From Onchidella celtica (taxonomy: Eukaryota; Mollusca; Gastropoda; Systellommatophora; Onchidiidae): a stretch of DNA of 64,000 nt. The notes below the pieces were generated by a model. It saw only the letters and a program-made list of their open reading frames with translations, was not told the origin of the DNA and searched no databases. Below are positions 1 to 11,115 of the stretch, piece after piece. Position 1 is the stretch's first letter; every line of letters begins with the position of its first letter. The stretch lies in NCBI GenBank assembly GCA_963931925.1, contig OZ007570.1, positions 2,413,037 to 2,477,036 on the forward strand, in the 5' to 3' direction. A program made the position numbers and the translations under genes.

Positions 1-222
1 CAACACTTCCCTGGAGTTGAACATCGCGTGCACTTATTCTGATATTGTCGGTCGTAGTATTCCAAGAAGACACTTTACAGAAGCAAGAAGGCATAGGAGC
101 TGAACGCTTGTAGGTGTCAGCATTAAACCTGATGCGTGCTTGATTTAAAACCTTAATCTCTGGGCCAGTTTTATTGATGCACATGTCCATGTAGAACATT
201 GTCTTTGTCTCACCCTCTTCAC
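1..222 (-). CDS. Internal exon of an unrecognised, probably extracellular protein (runs off the left edge)
   Basis: Read on the minus strand, a good acceptor (TCTGCACAG) precedes an open frame running without a stop to the window edge. It needs one base from the previous exon, which matches the phase-1 end of the exon at 1149-1586, so the two join in frame. About 73 residues are visible, with cysteines in MDMCINK and PSCFCKV and an N-glycosylation-type INKT site. Phase-1 exons with scattered cysteines are typical of secreted or cell-surface modular proteins in animals. I do not recognise the family. It is partial because the window starts inside it. The exon call rests on splice sites, phase and openness only. 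Confidence 0.5.
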
Positions 223-1148
223 CTGTGCAGACATGTAGAAAAGACTCCTCAAATATGGATACCAATAATCTATGTAGCTATCTAGCCAGAATCCCTACAT
301 CAGTCCAACATAGATTTGTATAGGGCTGGTGGGATTACCACAGGCATGGACTGCCTACTTCAAACAGATGTCAGAGCAATGTCATCACCAGCAGATTATC
401 ATAGTAAAGATATATATGAGCAAATTTGAAGTCAATCCTACGCCTCAGACTTCTATAGGATTGCTGACTGGGTAATTTCGTGTTGCCCATTTCATATTCT
501 GTGTGTAAAACTGAACAGCTTTTACCTGAATTTAAACATTTCATAACATTCATAAAGACCGAATACCTTTAGTACTTGCGACACTTGGGTCATTCAGGAT
601 CCCAAAATCTCATACCATGACATCCTCCCAAGGTCTTCAGAACTTGGTATATTTACACATGAGTTAAATGTCTGTTCTAACAGCATTTACATGACAGAGC
701 AATTTATAACTATGGCAGTTATGACGATGAAGATATTTTGAGTTGTGACAAAGCTGAAAATAAGCTACGCTGGAAAACATTCACCAAACTGGCAATTACT
801 GCATGACTCACTACAGATCTATGTGTCAATTCAGATAACTGTGATAACAAATAACCACTATAGATCTATGAAATATGTCAGTCAGATAATTGTGGTAACA
901 AATAATTACTGCAAATCCAAATGTCAGTTAGATAGTGGTCATATCAAATAACCACTGTGGATAGTATCTGTATATAGGAGTCACACATCTGACACATCAA
1001 ATAATCTCTGTGGGCAGTGTTTATTTATGAATCACACATTTTGCCACACCAAACAACCGCCGTGGGCAGTATCTGAATGCACGCCAGATGCCTGTCATAA
1101 GAAATAATCATTCTCAAACGGTTGCATGCAGTACAGTGCAGCTCTCAC
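223..1148 (-). other. Intron between the two minus-strand exons
   Basis: This stretch lies between a consensus donor (CAG|GTGAGA read on minus) and the acceptor at 223-225. It has no convincing coding sequence. A short open stretch around 371-553 has a chance donor-like junction and no recognisable domain. Several loosely repeated lines of the form 'acaaataaccactatag' occur at 840-1070, a degenerate tandem-like pattern. Confidence 0.4.
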
Positions 1149-1586
1149 CTGTTTCGCAGTCATGCTCTAAATCCAACACAGATCCTTCCTCCAGTCCATA
1201 TTTTTCTCCATCACCAATCTTAGAATAAATGATGGAAGTTGAATTTTCATCGAGCTCATCTTGTCTCTTACCATTGTAAGTTTCTAGAAATGGCAGTAAA
1301 AACTGCTTTACGCCCCGAGTTTCATGTGAAACTTGTTGCAGACAAGAAGCTTTGACCTGTTTTTTATATTTGAAAGGGGTGGGCTGTCCATCACACTCCC
1401 GGTATAGTTCTCCAGGAATGTATAGTGTAAAGTCTTTTATAACAATAATCTCGCTGTCTTCAAGGCACGCTCTGCCATTGTAAAAGAAACGTTGTTCTTT
1501 CCTCTCTGAATCCATACAGTATCCAAGGTATAGTGTTTGCACTTCGTTAAAGTCAGACAAGCAGTCACTGCTCAGTAAATCAGTAC
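1149..1586 (-). CDS. Internal exon (438 nt, phase 1-1) of the same unrecognised protein
   Basis: On the minus strand the segment is bounded by an acceptor (CTCGTTTCAG|GT) and a strong donor (GAAACAG|GTGAGAG). It is 438 nt, divisible by three, begins and ends in phase 1, and is open throughout (about 146 residues). The residues are acidic and contain spaced cysteines (GYCMDSE, GRACLED, YRECDG, ASCLQQ, DLEHDCETG) and one ENST glycosylation-type site. The next exon (1-222) continues in phase. Symmetric 1-1 exons are characteristic of animal extracellular proteins. No domain family is recognised. The open frame extends slightly past both splice sites, but those ends are probably intron. Confidence 0.6.
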
Positions 1587-2750
1587 CTGAAACGAGCAAC
1601 GTTATATTCAAATATGACAAGGAAATAATTTAATGTTGGGAGTACAAACTGCATTCAGAACAAGCGATGTCTATCATTGGCTCCCCTAATGAAAGCATTG
1701 CCCCCCCCCCCCCCCAATACACACATACACAAATATTACATATGGAGCTAAAGGGTGAACATGTAAGTACCTAAACCTTCCAGACTACCTGACCAAAACT
1801 ATGAAATGTTCTCTGCACTGCCAAAAGTTTTGACCCTAAGCCTGCCAGGAATGGTATGGACATCTCATGCATTAGGATTGACGTAAAGTTTGCACATAGA
1901 AATGAGGTCGTTCCTACGTAGTCCAGCTGATTACGAAATCGCGCTGACGTCGGTTTGATGTAGGGAACCCATCCCTATGGTTACCCTATCAATCCTAAGG
2001 AAATCTGCCTGGGAATGACGTATGGTTGCTGGTAGGAAATGACATACACACTGTAACAGTTGATGTAAATTTCAGCACGTTATGATAGGGAGAGTCAGGT
2101 GATCTGAACTGCTACCCTTTAAAAACGAAACTGTCTCGAACTGTCGTAGAAATAAATGACAACAGGATCCGATGGACGATTAACATTAACTTTTAATAAC
2201 TGTAGATGAACGCTGGATATCTCACAACTTTTACTTACGAGGAAGGCATGCAGGTCTAGCCTACGTACAAAACTTAGAATAGGTCTTACACAGAATGACA
2301 GAATCTTGCCCACATGCGGAATAACTGTATCTTGCACACCCACTCACTCGCTTGCCATCTTTTATATACCCATCCAGATAGAACGTTCACGAACGGGAAA
2401 TCCAGAAACTACGGGATGCATGAAGGCCACCTAATCGCACTTAGACACGTCACAGAATTGCGTCACTCCAAGGCAAAACTAGCGTAATTACTCCGACATG
2501 AATGATTTGGTACGTTCTCGATAGAACTACAATAAACAATTACGTCACACAGCGAGACATCACACAGAAGCAAAACTAGCACACGAGGGGTCGCCGAGGG
2601 CAGCGGACAACATTGTTAGCCCGTAGGACTAGGACGCTACACACACACGCACACATACACACACGCACAGATCCATTTTGGACACACGTCGCTTATTCAT
2701 ACCATTAAGTACCGTATTTGCGATTTTTCTTAGCTTTAAAAAAAAACAAA
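1587..2750. other. Non-coding stretch with a 17-C homopolymer and one dispersed repeat
   Basis: No gene is supported. A long C run sits near 1691-1707, and a CA-type microsatellite near 2640-2665. Open stretches on the minus strand at 2119-2343 lack any recognisable motif. Confidence 0.4.
1868..2052 (+). repeat. Dispersed repeat with a second copy at about 55970-56125
   Basis: Shared stretches in the same order include 'cgttcctacgtag', 'tgacgta(t/g)ggttgctgg' and AAGTTTGC. The family is unknown. Boundaries are approximate and were judged by eye. Confidence 0.4.
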
Positions 2751-2759
2751 AAAACTAAG

Positions 2760-2997
2760 GCACTTTCACCGAGTTAATCGAAACGTATGGTCAGAATTCA
2801 GTTCTTTGCCACTGACGGTCGAAAATCAAGTTCATTACATCTGTAGATTCTGCAATGCATTGTGGTGTAACAATTAGTTCTATTAGTTCTGGCATCGAAT
2901 CTAAGTACCGTTATTAATGTGACCTAGATCTAGACATACAGTTGGGTTACAATTGGTATAAAAGAGTTTGCAAAATTTAATTTGGTCGCGTCAGCTG
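2760..2997 (+). repeat. Helitron-like non-autonomous element, 3' part
   Basis: This stretch is homologous to 31610-31880, with shared blocks such as 'gtggtgtaacaattagttc' and 'gcatcgaatc'. It ends in CTGG followed by T. The related copy has a clear 7-bp stem hairpin just before CTAG-T; here the hairpin is degenerate. Known Helitron 3' ends are a short hairpin, then CTRR, with insertion next to a T. The 5' end is not located. Confidence 0.4.
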
Positions 2998-3229
2998 GTT
3001 AACATAATAATAATTTGTTGTCCATCCCACGAGTTGGCATATCAACTGGAGTATTTTCCCATATTGCAAGAGAGCCTTTCAAGGTTAAAACCCCTGGGAG
3101 AGAGACTTTTTTTTACATATCTGTATGGGGCAAAAAAGTATCTGTTTATAATTCCAAAACTATGATGATATTATGGATACGCCACGTAGGGATGAAATAA
3201 TTATATGTCTCTTCCTCTTCTTAGTATCC

Positions 3230-3691
3230 GTGACATGCCCTGGGGACGTTGCCGATCATGCGCTGCCATCCACATCTGTTTTCTACCTTGAGGACAAAAA
3301 CGTTCTTTGTGGTCTCATCACTGGTGGCTTTGCGGAGACTTGTGACAAAAGTGGTCTCTGCTCTCCTCGTACTCGTTTGCCTTTAAAGGTGCCGCTGACT
3401 GCTGGTGTTTCAAGGGTGTTGTGTCATATATGTCCAAAAAATCTCATTTGTCTCTTTCTGATTGTTTGTTATAAACTTCTCTCTTTGCCTACCATTTTGA
3501 GAACTTCTTCATTTGATGTTTTGGCAGTCCATGGGGTTTTGAGCAGTCTTCTATAAATCCACATTCCCACTGCTTCTAGTCTGTTTTCTGCTTCCTTCAG
3601 TAATGTCCAAACCTCACAGCCATATAATATAGGAAGATGGAGTACACAAAGGTGTTCACCAAAGATAATTCTATTTTCATGGATATTTTTG
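3230..3691 (-). pseudogene. RTE-type LINE reverse transcriptase, C-terminal fragment
   Basis: Minus-strand translation, across some frame breaks, gives the tail typical of RTE-like LINE polyproteins: an YGCE-W block, then a 'W-YRR-LK-PW-AK-SNEEVL' block, then 'RKRQ-RFFGH' and a G-KGKR-RG tail. In-frame stops and shifts mark it as dead. The fragment stops exactly at the 5' LTR of element 1 (3692). The preceding part of the same LINE resumes beyond its 3' LTR at 13801, so the LTR element inserted into this LINE. Confidence 0.65.
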
Positions 3692-4930
3692 AGTCAAGAA
3701 TAGATTTAATTCATAAATGTTTCCACTGACTAAATTTTTGTGAGAGAGCAGTGAGTAATTTTTACAAACGTAATTATTGTGCGAGCCAGCATAACTTGGT
3801 CTCGTAAACAATTTGTTTTGAACAGTTTTTTTTTTATAATAGATAGACAGAAGGTGTGGGGAAGGATAGACGGACAGCGTAGGTGTGCATGGCTGAGCAC
3901 TTTTTATATCTCGTGTTTTGAACTAGGTTTAGTAGAGAGGGAAGGGGTGAGTAGGAATTAAATGTTATTGAGACTTCTGTTGACGTACAGAAAATACTGT
4001 GATCCAGAGTAAAAGCTCGGGGTTTTGAACATGTTAAGAATTTATTGCTATAAAATTACATTATATTGTATTGAGTGATTCGACCTTTGATGTCGACCCA
4101 AGGTCGTTGCGTAGGGCTGTTACTTAAAATAACTCAGTTCGGCAGCTGAGCTAGAAGTGGTTGCACCAATCACAATCCAGGAATTAGACGGTAAGCTGCA
4201 GATGCAGTCCAGTATTTAAGGCCATACAGAACTTAGTTCTGGGCCACATGTAGACAATCCATTTACGAGGTGGACGGCGATAGTCCTCAGCCAGATGAGA
4301 GACATAGAGACGCAGTTGAGCAGTCCATTGTGAGGAGCCTGATTTAAAGCTCCAGAGCCTAAGCTACTTGGTTTGATATAAACCCACAGCGTTTACATCC
4401 AGCGCTCTCACTCCCAGTGAGGGCCTCATGGTGAGAGTCCATACTAATTTGTAATGATGAAAGTGAACCGTTCTACTTACTTTTGAAGACAGTTTCAGAG
4501 CTACCGCCAGACAACGCATGGTTGTACAAGCATTCTCCATGGCGTGTCTAGAGGAAATGTCCATATCATAACATGTCTCTTTGAATTAATAGAATTTAAA
4601 CTGTTATATCCGTCGCCACGTGCGCGGGTTCTATTTGGCATATAACTCATATGACCTGCAAGTAGTTAGATTGAATACGTTAGTCTTTATAGAAAGCTGT
4701 AGTTTCATTAGTTAGATTCAGTTGCCTTTGAATTGATATTTATATTTATAATTATATTTGTTACATTAATTCCTGTAATTAAACTGCCCTACAGTTCTGC
4801 TAAAAATCAAAGCAATTGATTTATTTAGTTTTTAGAGTGCAGGTATTTTTTTTTGTGTGTTCGTCGATTGTGGGAGCGGACCTCGAAAGAGTGTCAGTCG
4901 AAATATCCCCATCTAACCCACATCGCGACA
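3692..4930 (+). repeat. 5' LTR of retrotransposon 1
   Basis: About 1239 bp, matching 12561-13800 almost base for base. It ends ...CATCGCGACA. The first base is A where the 3' copy has T, so the usual TG start is altered here. Confidence 0.93.
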
Positions 4931-6299
4931 CTGGAGGGGACACTACACGACATTGTTTAATTTATAGTTTATTTAGATTAGATTATAATATCGTTTTTCT
5001 CTTTGATTAACTTTTGTTTCTTTTCAGTTTCAGTGGCTACTTTAATTACTTCATTGTATTTAGTTTTGTATACTGCTTTCTTTGATTATTTGTTCCACAT
5101 ATTTCCGGCTCTCCCATTGACCCGAGGATCGAGGCCAAGGAGACTTCAACATAACTGAACGAAGAAAGACAAACGTACTGACTGTGGTGTACGCAAAGGC
5201 TAAAGGAATCTCCACCAGTTCCTTGAGTTAAGTGATTCCATCCTTAATATTGTCTGCGTTAAGGAGTTGAGTGTTCCTCCTTCTGTTTTACAGGCTGATT
5301 TTACTTTTTCTCTGTGTTTAGGAACTCACGGGCGGTGGCGAGGGCGTTCTTACGTTTGCGGGTCCCCCCTGCCAAAGTGGTGGCTTGGTCGCAGACTCTG
5401 CCGTCTCGACGACAGATTGTGCGGTCTCGCAACACCAGTGGTTATTGAAACTGTGGGAAGTCGCATTCGCGAGAACGGACTTTGATAGGGATCTGTACAC
5501 TTTGTTTAGATTGTAGCGTTTCCATCTTCCTCGTTCTTTAGGAAGACGTCTCTCTTGTCCTCTTCTTAATCCTATCTGTAAATATGTTCAGACTGTAGAG
5601 TTTGTTATTGTCCGTCTTTTCTTGTTGGTCTGGCGTCTAGTTTCGTGTTGTTTTTTTTTATTACACCTTACGTACATTATAATTATACATTCCTTTGTTT
5701 AATATAATGCCTGTGTGAGTCATGTGTCTACATTGACGCATTGATTGAGTTTATCTGGTTATTGTGACGTATAAGGCTGATACGCCAGAGTATATATTTA
5801 TATATTGGGAATATTGATTCCCCATTCAAGTGCAGTTGTGCACCTGCCTTGAATATCCAGTATATAATTACTGAAGTTATTGTTCTTTAAAGAGAACTAC
5901 CGGTAATAAAATTACCTTGCAATTGCAATTATACAAGAGCTATAGAAAAATAGCTAAAAATATTAATCAACGATCTAATATTCGTTGATTCACGTGTAAT
6001 TATATATTACATCGGCAGTGATAACAGTAAGGACACTGCGATTTCATTGAAGAAGGAACATTGTTTGTATTTTGTCGTCTACTAGGGACGTCGACCCGAC
6101 GAGTGCAAATTGCCTCAGGGATTAATAATCGCGGAGTTAAAGAAGTAAATATTTTTTATCGCGTATCGGATTAACGTAAATACTACAGTGATAACATAGT
6201 ACACTGTCAGACGGGCTATTGCGTGAATTTATCCGGATACCTGTCCATTAACATTAATAGATCTCCTGTAGAGACCTATTGTGAGTGTAACTAATCATA
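4931..6299 (+). other. Leader of retrotransposon 1 with primer-binding site
   Basis: One base after the LTR, a TGG-starting stretch (4932-4949, TGGAGGGGACACTACACG) occupies the primer-binding position. I cannot assign the tRNA. The rest is untranslated leader up to the gag ATG; short open stretches here have no domain. Confidence 0.6.
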
Positions 6300-9200
6300 A
6301 TGGCCGATTACACTTCCTATATAAATTCAGCGAAGCTGTTAGGCATACCCGAGGACCAGCTGGCTTCTTGGTGCGAGAGTAGACTAAAAGAAGACCTAGC
6401 TAGAGAAGAGCGTGCCGCAGATAGAGCCGAGAAGGCCGCGGAACGCGAACGAGAAAAAGAAAAAGAAGAAAGAGAACGACAAAGAGAAATAGAAGAAAGA
6501 GCTGACAAAGCGGCTCATCGAGAGCACGAAATTGCCCTAAAGAAATTAGAGCTGCAAGGAAACCAACCGACCGCGGCTCCAAGTGTTCCAACGAATAATG
6601 TTAAAGCAAAACCAAAGCTTCCAACCTATAATAATAAGGTCGACCAGATCGATTCTTATATTCATCGTTTTGAGCTCCACGCGGTAGCCGCCGGATGGGA
6701 AAGAACTGAATGGACTTCGTGCCTTGCAAATTTATTAACGGGACGTGCACTTGAAGTATTCCATGGCCTCAACATCGAGGATTCTAAAAATTACGACATC
6801 CTTAAAAAGGCTCTTTTAAAGCGTTTTCAACACACCGAGGACGGTTTTCACCAAAGATTCCGGACTTGTAAGCCAGACCCGTCCGAAAATTTTTCAACGT
6901 ACGTCGACCGCCTAAAGCACTACTTAGACCGCTGGATTCAGCTGGCCGGTGTCGCTGACGGTAATTTTAAAGGGCTTTATGAGCTCGTTCTGAAGGACCA
7001 AATATTTAACGCATGCCATTCAGAACTAGTCTCCCACATTAAAGAGTGGGCACCTAAGACGTTAGCGGAAATCACGTCCTCAGTAGAACAGTACGCGTCC
7101 GCACACCCTAATCGTTCGCTGGCTAAAGCCAAAACTAGCGAACCGTTTTATGCCGGAGTCGGTGGAACTGCGCCAATGGGTACAAGAAATTCTCGACCAG
7201 TTCATCGCCAGACGCCGCCTCCGCGTGCATATTCCGAACCGCCGCCCAATAAAGCTCGCGGTTTTCCAAGCCATGCTGGACCTCCCACTCGGGGACATTT
7301 TATTCGCTATTCAGGTCCACCCCGTCGTGACGTTAACGAGGGCTACCATTATCAGAGCCCACCATGTCCACCTCCTTGGGCATATTATAATAATCCATAT
7401 AATGCACCTCCAATGCAACCCAGACGTAATATATATGACAGCATTAGGTGTTATCGGTGCAATAAACCAGGTCATACGTCAAAATATTGTAGGGTTAAGT
7501 TTGAAGCTGCAAATGCTTGCACCGTCATTGTTCCGGCTGCACAGAGTAGCCGTACCGTTGAAATTACGTCGCCCATGACGGGCACCGTTCCGGTTATGTC
7601 GGCCCTCCATCAACACGGGTCATTGACCTTATATGAGGGTCATGTTAACGCCATGCCCGCGTCTGTCTTACGCGATTCAGGTTGCACCACTATCGGTGTT
7701 AGGGAATCACTGGTCAGACCGACCCAGCTGATTGAACAACAGGCAACTTGCATTACTTTCGGGGGCTCCGTCGAGCGATTCCGTCTCGCGGAGATATACA
7801 TCGACACGCCATTCATTACAGGTGTCGTAAGGGCATGCGTATTACCAAATCCGGTCGCCGATCTAATTATTGGTAATTTACCACAGGTTAATGATACACC
7901 TGAAGGCCAGTTAAAAGTTTGGAACGAAAACGTTGCGTGTGTCACCACACGACAACAGTCAAAACGTCCACCCGATGGTAATTTACAAACCCCTGCGTTT
8001 GATTTTAATGTCACGCCTACAGTTTTCTATAAGGAACAACAAAGCGATCCATCACTAAAACCGCTGTTTGCGAAAGTTCAGCCTCAGAACCGAAATGCCT
8101 CTCCGTTTATCATTAAAAATGAATTATTATACAGAAATTTCCGAAATAAACGTGAGACCATTGAACAGCTCGTGGTGCCTAAGTCGTTCCGTCGCGACAT
8201 TCTGCGTCTCGCGCATGATACATCATTTTCAGGCCATCAAGGTTCAGCCAGAACCAAATCACGGATATTGGCTCATTTTTTCTGGCCTGGTGTATACGCG
8301 GACGTGAACCGTTTTGTGGCGCGCTGCGATGTATGTCAAAAACGTACACCTAAAGGTAAAGCATCACGCGCACCCCTTCAGGAGATGCCTCCAGTCTCAA
8401 CACCATTCGAGCGTGTCGCAGTTGACATAGTAGGTCCTCTTAGTAAATCAGACAGAGGCCATCGATTCATCCTTTCGGTAATCGACTACGCGACGCGCTG
8501 GCCTGAGGCTATTCCTTTGAGAGACATTACGGCTGACCACGTCGCTGAGGCGCTTGTTACTATTTTCTCGCGAGTCGGATTTCCGACCGAGATTCTTTCA
8601 GACAGAGGACCACAATTCACCTCTGATCTATACAAAAAGGTACTAGAATTAGCGGGAATTAAACAGAAATTAACGTCCCCCTATCATCCGCAGTCAAATG
8701 GTTGTTGCGAGCGGTGGAATGCGAGCATGAAGTCTATGCTAGCACGCGTATCCGCCGACAAACCTGGAGACTGGGACCGTCAGCTCCCCGCTATTCTCTT
8801 CGCCTATAGGGAACTCCCGAACGCGTCCACGGGTTTCTCCCCATTTGAGTTATTATACGGACGTAAACCACGTGGCCCGATGGCCATACTTAGTCAATTG
8901 TTCGCCGGTTCTGAAACCGACGATTATGATACGCGATGCGCGTATCAATATGTTGTCGATCTCCGACAACGAATTATTAATGCATGCAAAACCGCTCTGC
9001 AATTTGCATGCGCTAGAGCGAGTTCTTCAAAATTTTATCGCGATCAGGGCGCCCAAATGCGCGCCTTGTCAGTCGGAGATCTGACACTTGTTCTTTTGCC
9101 GCAAACGCAAAACAAACTCCTTCTAACTTGGAAGGGACCATACAGAGTCCTTAAGAGACTCTCCAGAGTGAATTATTTGATAGATATTCGTGGGCAGAGG

Positions 9201-9950
9201 AAAATATTTCATATTAATATGCTGAAAAAGTACCTGCCTAGCGATGATCGTCGTAACAACTCCGTTCATGTCGTCCCAAGGGCCAACGCGGCTTTAGTTA
9301 CTGTCGACGACGAGGACCCTTTGAGTATCGACAAATCGTTGCCCATATTACAGGCCACCGAGAGTATAAACGATGTTAATATCAATGATGAGCTTGCGCC
9401 GTCGCAGAAACAGGATCTTACACACCTGCTCCAAGAATTTGCCACGGTGTTCACGGATTTGCCGGGTTGTACGTCTTTAGTCCAACATGTAATACGACTT
9501 CAGACAGACGTACCGGTGTTTGTTAAACCGTACCCGCGCCCGCTGCACGCTCGCGAAACGATAATTACAGAAGTACGTGCCATGCTACGGCTAGGCGTGA
9601 TCGAGCGATCAACAAGTCCGTATTGCTCACCGATTGTCCTGGTCAAGAAGAAAGACGATACCGTGCGTTTTTGTATTGACTATAGAAAGCTCAATGCTAT
9701 AACCATCTATGATTCGGAACCAATTCCCAATCAGGAGGACTTATTCGCGCGGTTATCCAATGCAAGTATCTTCTCTAAAATAGACTTATCCAAAGGATAT
9801 TGGCAGATTCCTCTCGAAGAAGGAAGTAAACAATATACAGCTTTTCAAACCCCTTTGGGTTTAATGCAATGGAAATATATGCCTTTTGGACTGGTTACTG
9901 CACCAGCCACGTTCGCGCGCATTGTCACGAGTGGAGTGAGCGATAGTTAA
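6300..9950 (+). CDS. Gag-protease-integrase-RT (N-terminal part of the gag-pol polyprotein), split by a solo LTR
   Basis: The ATG at 6300 opens a polyprotein of which about 1207 residues are genuine; the last residues and the stop come from the solo LTR beginning at 9923. Visible in order: a charged helical N-terminus rich in E/R/K (about 30-90, likely coiled coil); the Gag capsid region; one CCHC knuckle (C384, C387, H392, C397); an aspartic protease with DSG at 459-461; an integrase HHCC zinc site (H639, H646, C676, C679); a DDE core at D709, D768 and E804 (spacing D-35-E); an integrase C-terminal GPY motif; then RT with FCIDYRKLN and the first catalytic aspartate in FSKIDL (D1162). All catalytic residues are intact up to the break. 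Integrase lying before RT is the notable feature. The product would be processed by the protease and make virus-like particles for reverse transcription and integration. Confidence 0.92.
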   Translation: MADYTSYINSAKLLGIPEDQLASWCESRLKEDLAREERAADRAEKAAEREREKEKEERERQREIEERADKAAHREHEIALKKLELQGNQPTAAPSVPTNNVKAKPKLPTYNNKVDQIDSYIHRFELHAVAAGWERTEWTSCLANLLTGRALEVFHGLNIEDSKNYDILKKALLKRFQHTEDGFHQRFRTCKPDPSENFSTYVDRLKHYLDRWIQLAGVADGNFKGLYELVLKDQIFNACHSELVSHIKEWAPKTLAEITSSVEQYASAHPNRSLAKAKTSEPFYAGVGGTAPMGTRNSRPVHRQTPPPRAYSEPPPNKARGFPSHAGPPTRGHFIRYSGPPRRDVNEGYHYQSPPCPPPWAYYNNPYNAPPMQPRRNIYDSIRCYRCNKPGHTSKYCRVKFEAANACTVIVPAAQSSRTVEITSPMTGTVPVMSALHQHGSLTLYEGHVNAMPASVLRDSGCTTIGVRESLVRPTQLIEQQATCITFGGSVERFRLAEIYIDTPFITGVVRACVLPNPVADLIIGNLPQVNDTPEGQLKVWNENVACVTTRQQSKRPPDGNLQTPAFDFNVTPTVFYKEQQSDPSLKPLFAKVQPQNRNASPFIIKNELLYRNFRNKRETIEQLVVPKSFRRDILRLAHDTSFSGHQGSARTKSRILAHFFWPGVYADVNRFVARCDVCQKRTPKGKASRAPLQEMPPVSTPFERVAVDIVGPLSKSDRGHRFILSVIDYATRWPEAIPLRDITADHVAEALVTIFSRVGFPTEILSDRGPQFTSDLYKKVLELAGIKQKLTSPYHPQSNGCCERWNASMKSMLARVSADKPGDWDRQLPAILFAYRELPNASTGFSPFELLYGRKPRGPMAILSQLFAGSETDDYDTRCAYQYVVDLRQRIINACKTALQFACARASSSKFYRDQGAQMRALSVGDLTLVLLPQTQNKLLLTWKGPYRVLKRLSRVNYLIDIRGQRKIFHINMLKKYLPSDDRRNNSVHVVPRANAALVTVDDEDPLSIDKSLPILQATESINDVNINDELAPSQKQDLTHLLQEFATVFTDLPGCTSLVQHVIRLQTDVPVFVKPYPRPLHARETIITEVRAMLRLGVIERSTSPYCSPIVLVKKKDDTVRFCIDYRKLNAITIYDSEPIPNQEDLFARLSNASIFSKIDLSKGYWQIPLEEGSKQYTAFQTPLGLMQWKYMPFGLVTAPATFARIVTSGVSDS

Positions 9951-11115
9951 TAATTACGGGGGGAAAGGAGGAGAGTAGAATTAACGCACGTAGACAGGTA
10001 GGGAAAAGCGTGCCTGTTATGAGTGGTGGGGGGTCTGAATGAGGCGAGAGCGCTGTATTACTATCACTGCACACTAAGACGTCTAAGAGAGCGGACGTAG
10101 GAGAAAGCCCCAGAGGGCGAACATAAGGAGAGCAGTCGGAAGACTTGGGAGTAGTGTTATTCCAGTGATGACTGGTAGGTGAAACGATGATTGATAATTA
10201 TGATTGATGTATTGTATTATATTCGTCTATTACCATGATGTAAATAAGTATATGTGAGGAATGTGGAAGTCCTTGATATTGGATATAGCAATGTGCGCCA
10301 TGAGCGATAGATGAAAGTTGAGTTCATGGATTTGTAGCACGAGTGAGTATTGTGTACTACGATGGAGGTGTGTTACCGTAAGATGTTTGGTGAGTGAAAT
10401 GTGAACTATTGTGTGTACGCTTCATGGGTTGTAAGGAGAGGTGGAGTGAATAGAAATGGTATGGTATTATACCAATGTAATGTTATTCTTGTAGGTGTCG
10501 GGGACGGGCCGAAGAGCCACCTCGGTGAGCACAGGGGATAGGCCAGCATAGGGCCGGAGGCCACACATAGGCCAAGAGTGAGGCTGTCGGTGCATGACAG
10601 TAGAGGCACATAAAGTCGTGGCAGTCTGGCCACGGACAGGGACGTAGATATGAGCGTGAATGTGATAATGTACTATTGCCATGTTGATGGGCTATTGAAA
10701 TGATAATGTACTATTGCCATGTTGATGGGCTATTGAAATGATAATGTGCTATTGCCCTGCTGAGGTGCTAGTGGAATGCTAAGGTGTATGACAATAGGAA
10801 GGTGATATTGAGAGACTGCGGTGCCAGTGAATTATTAATGTGCTATTAAGACCCTGAGGGGAGAGGCTGAGGCCGAAGTGTCTTTAGGAAGTAACTACCG
10901 GGTTGTGGATCCGAGGAAGAGTGCATGTGGGAATAAGGCCGTTGTACGGCAGTTAAATTCAATAATATAATGTATGTAATTGCGCTATTATCTGTATAAT
11001 TATGTTTAATAAATGTGTGAGTCTGATGGGTTGTTCTGTTAAGTGTTAAACTTGTTCGTTCGTGATTGTTGTCCTGTCATAACTTATTACATCTCCCAGT
11101 CTGGGATTTGTGACA
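9923..11115 (+). mobile_element. Solo LTR (element-2 family) nested in the RT domain of retrotransposon 1
   Basis: It begins TGTCACGAGTGG and ends GATTTGTGACA. It is flanked on both sides by CGCAT (9918-9922 and 11116-11120), a perfect 5-bp target duplication. The sequence matches the LTRs of element 2 (33581-34765 and 40248-41432, opposite strand) and the solo LTRs at 27291 and 50969. It contains an AATAAA near the 3' end and a short internal tandem duplication near 10660-10750. LTR-LTR recombination after insertion is the usual origin of such solo copies. It inactivates the host pol. Confidence 0.95.

Noticed and set aside
3173-3556. 127-codon plus-strand frame with a signal-peptide-like start
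   Set aside because: The opposite strand is readable RTE-type LINE sequence, which explains the openness.
3779-3961. 60-codon frame present twice (also 12648-12830)
   Set aside because: Sits in both LTRs of element 1; duplicated with the LTR and without recognisable content.
6317-6591. Leucine/serine-rich minus-strand frames opposite gag
   Set aside because: Antisense of the E/R/K-rich coiled-coil region of Gag, which naturally lacks stops on the other strand.
10406-10682. Small frames recurring at 10.4, 27.8, 34.1, 40.8 and 51.4 kb
   Set aside because: They recur because each lies at the same place in an LTR of one family. LTRs are not expected to encode protein, and the frames have no domain.
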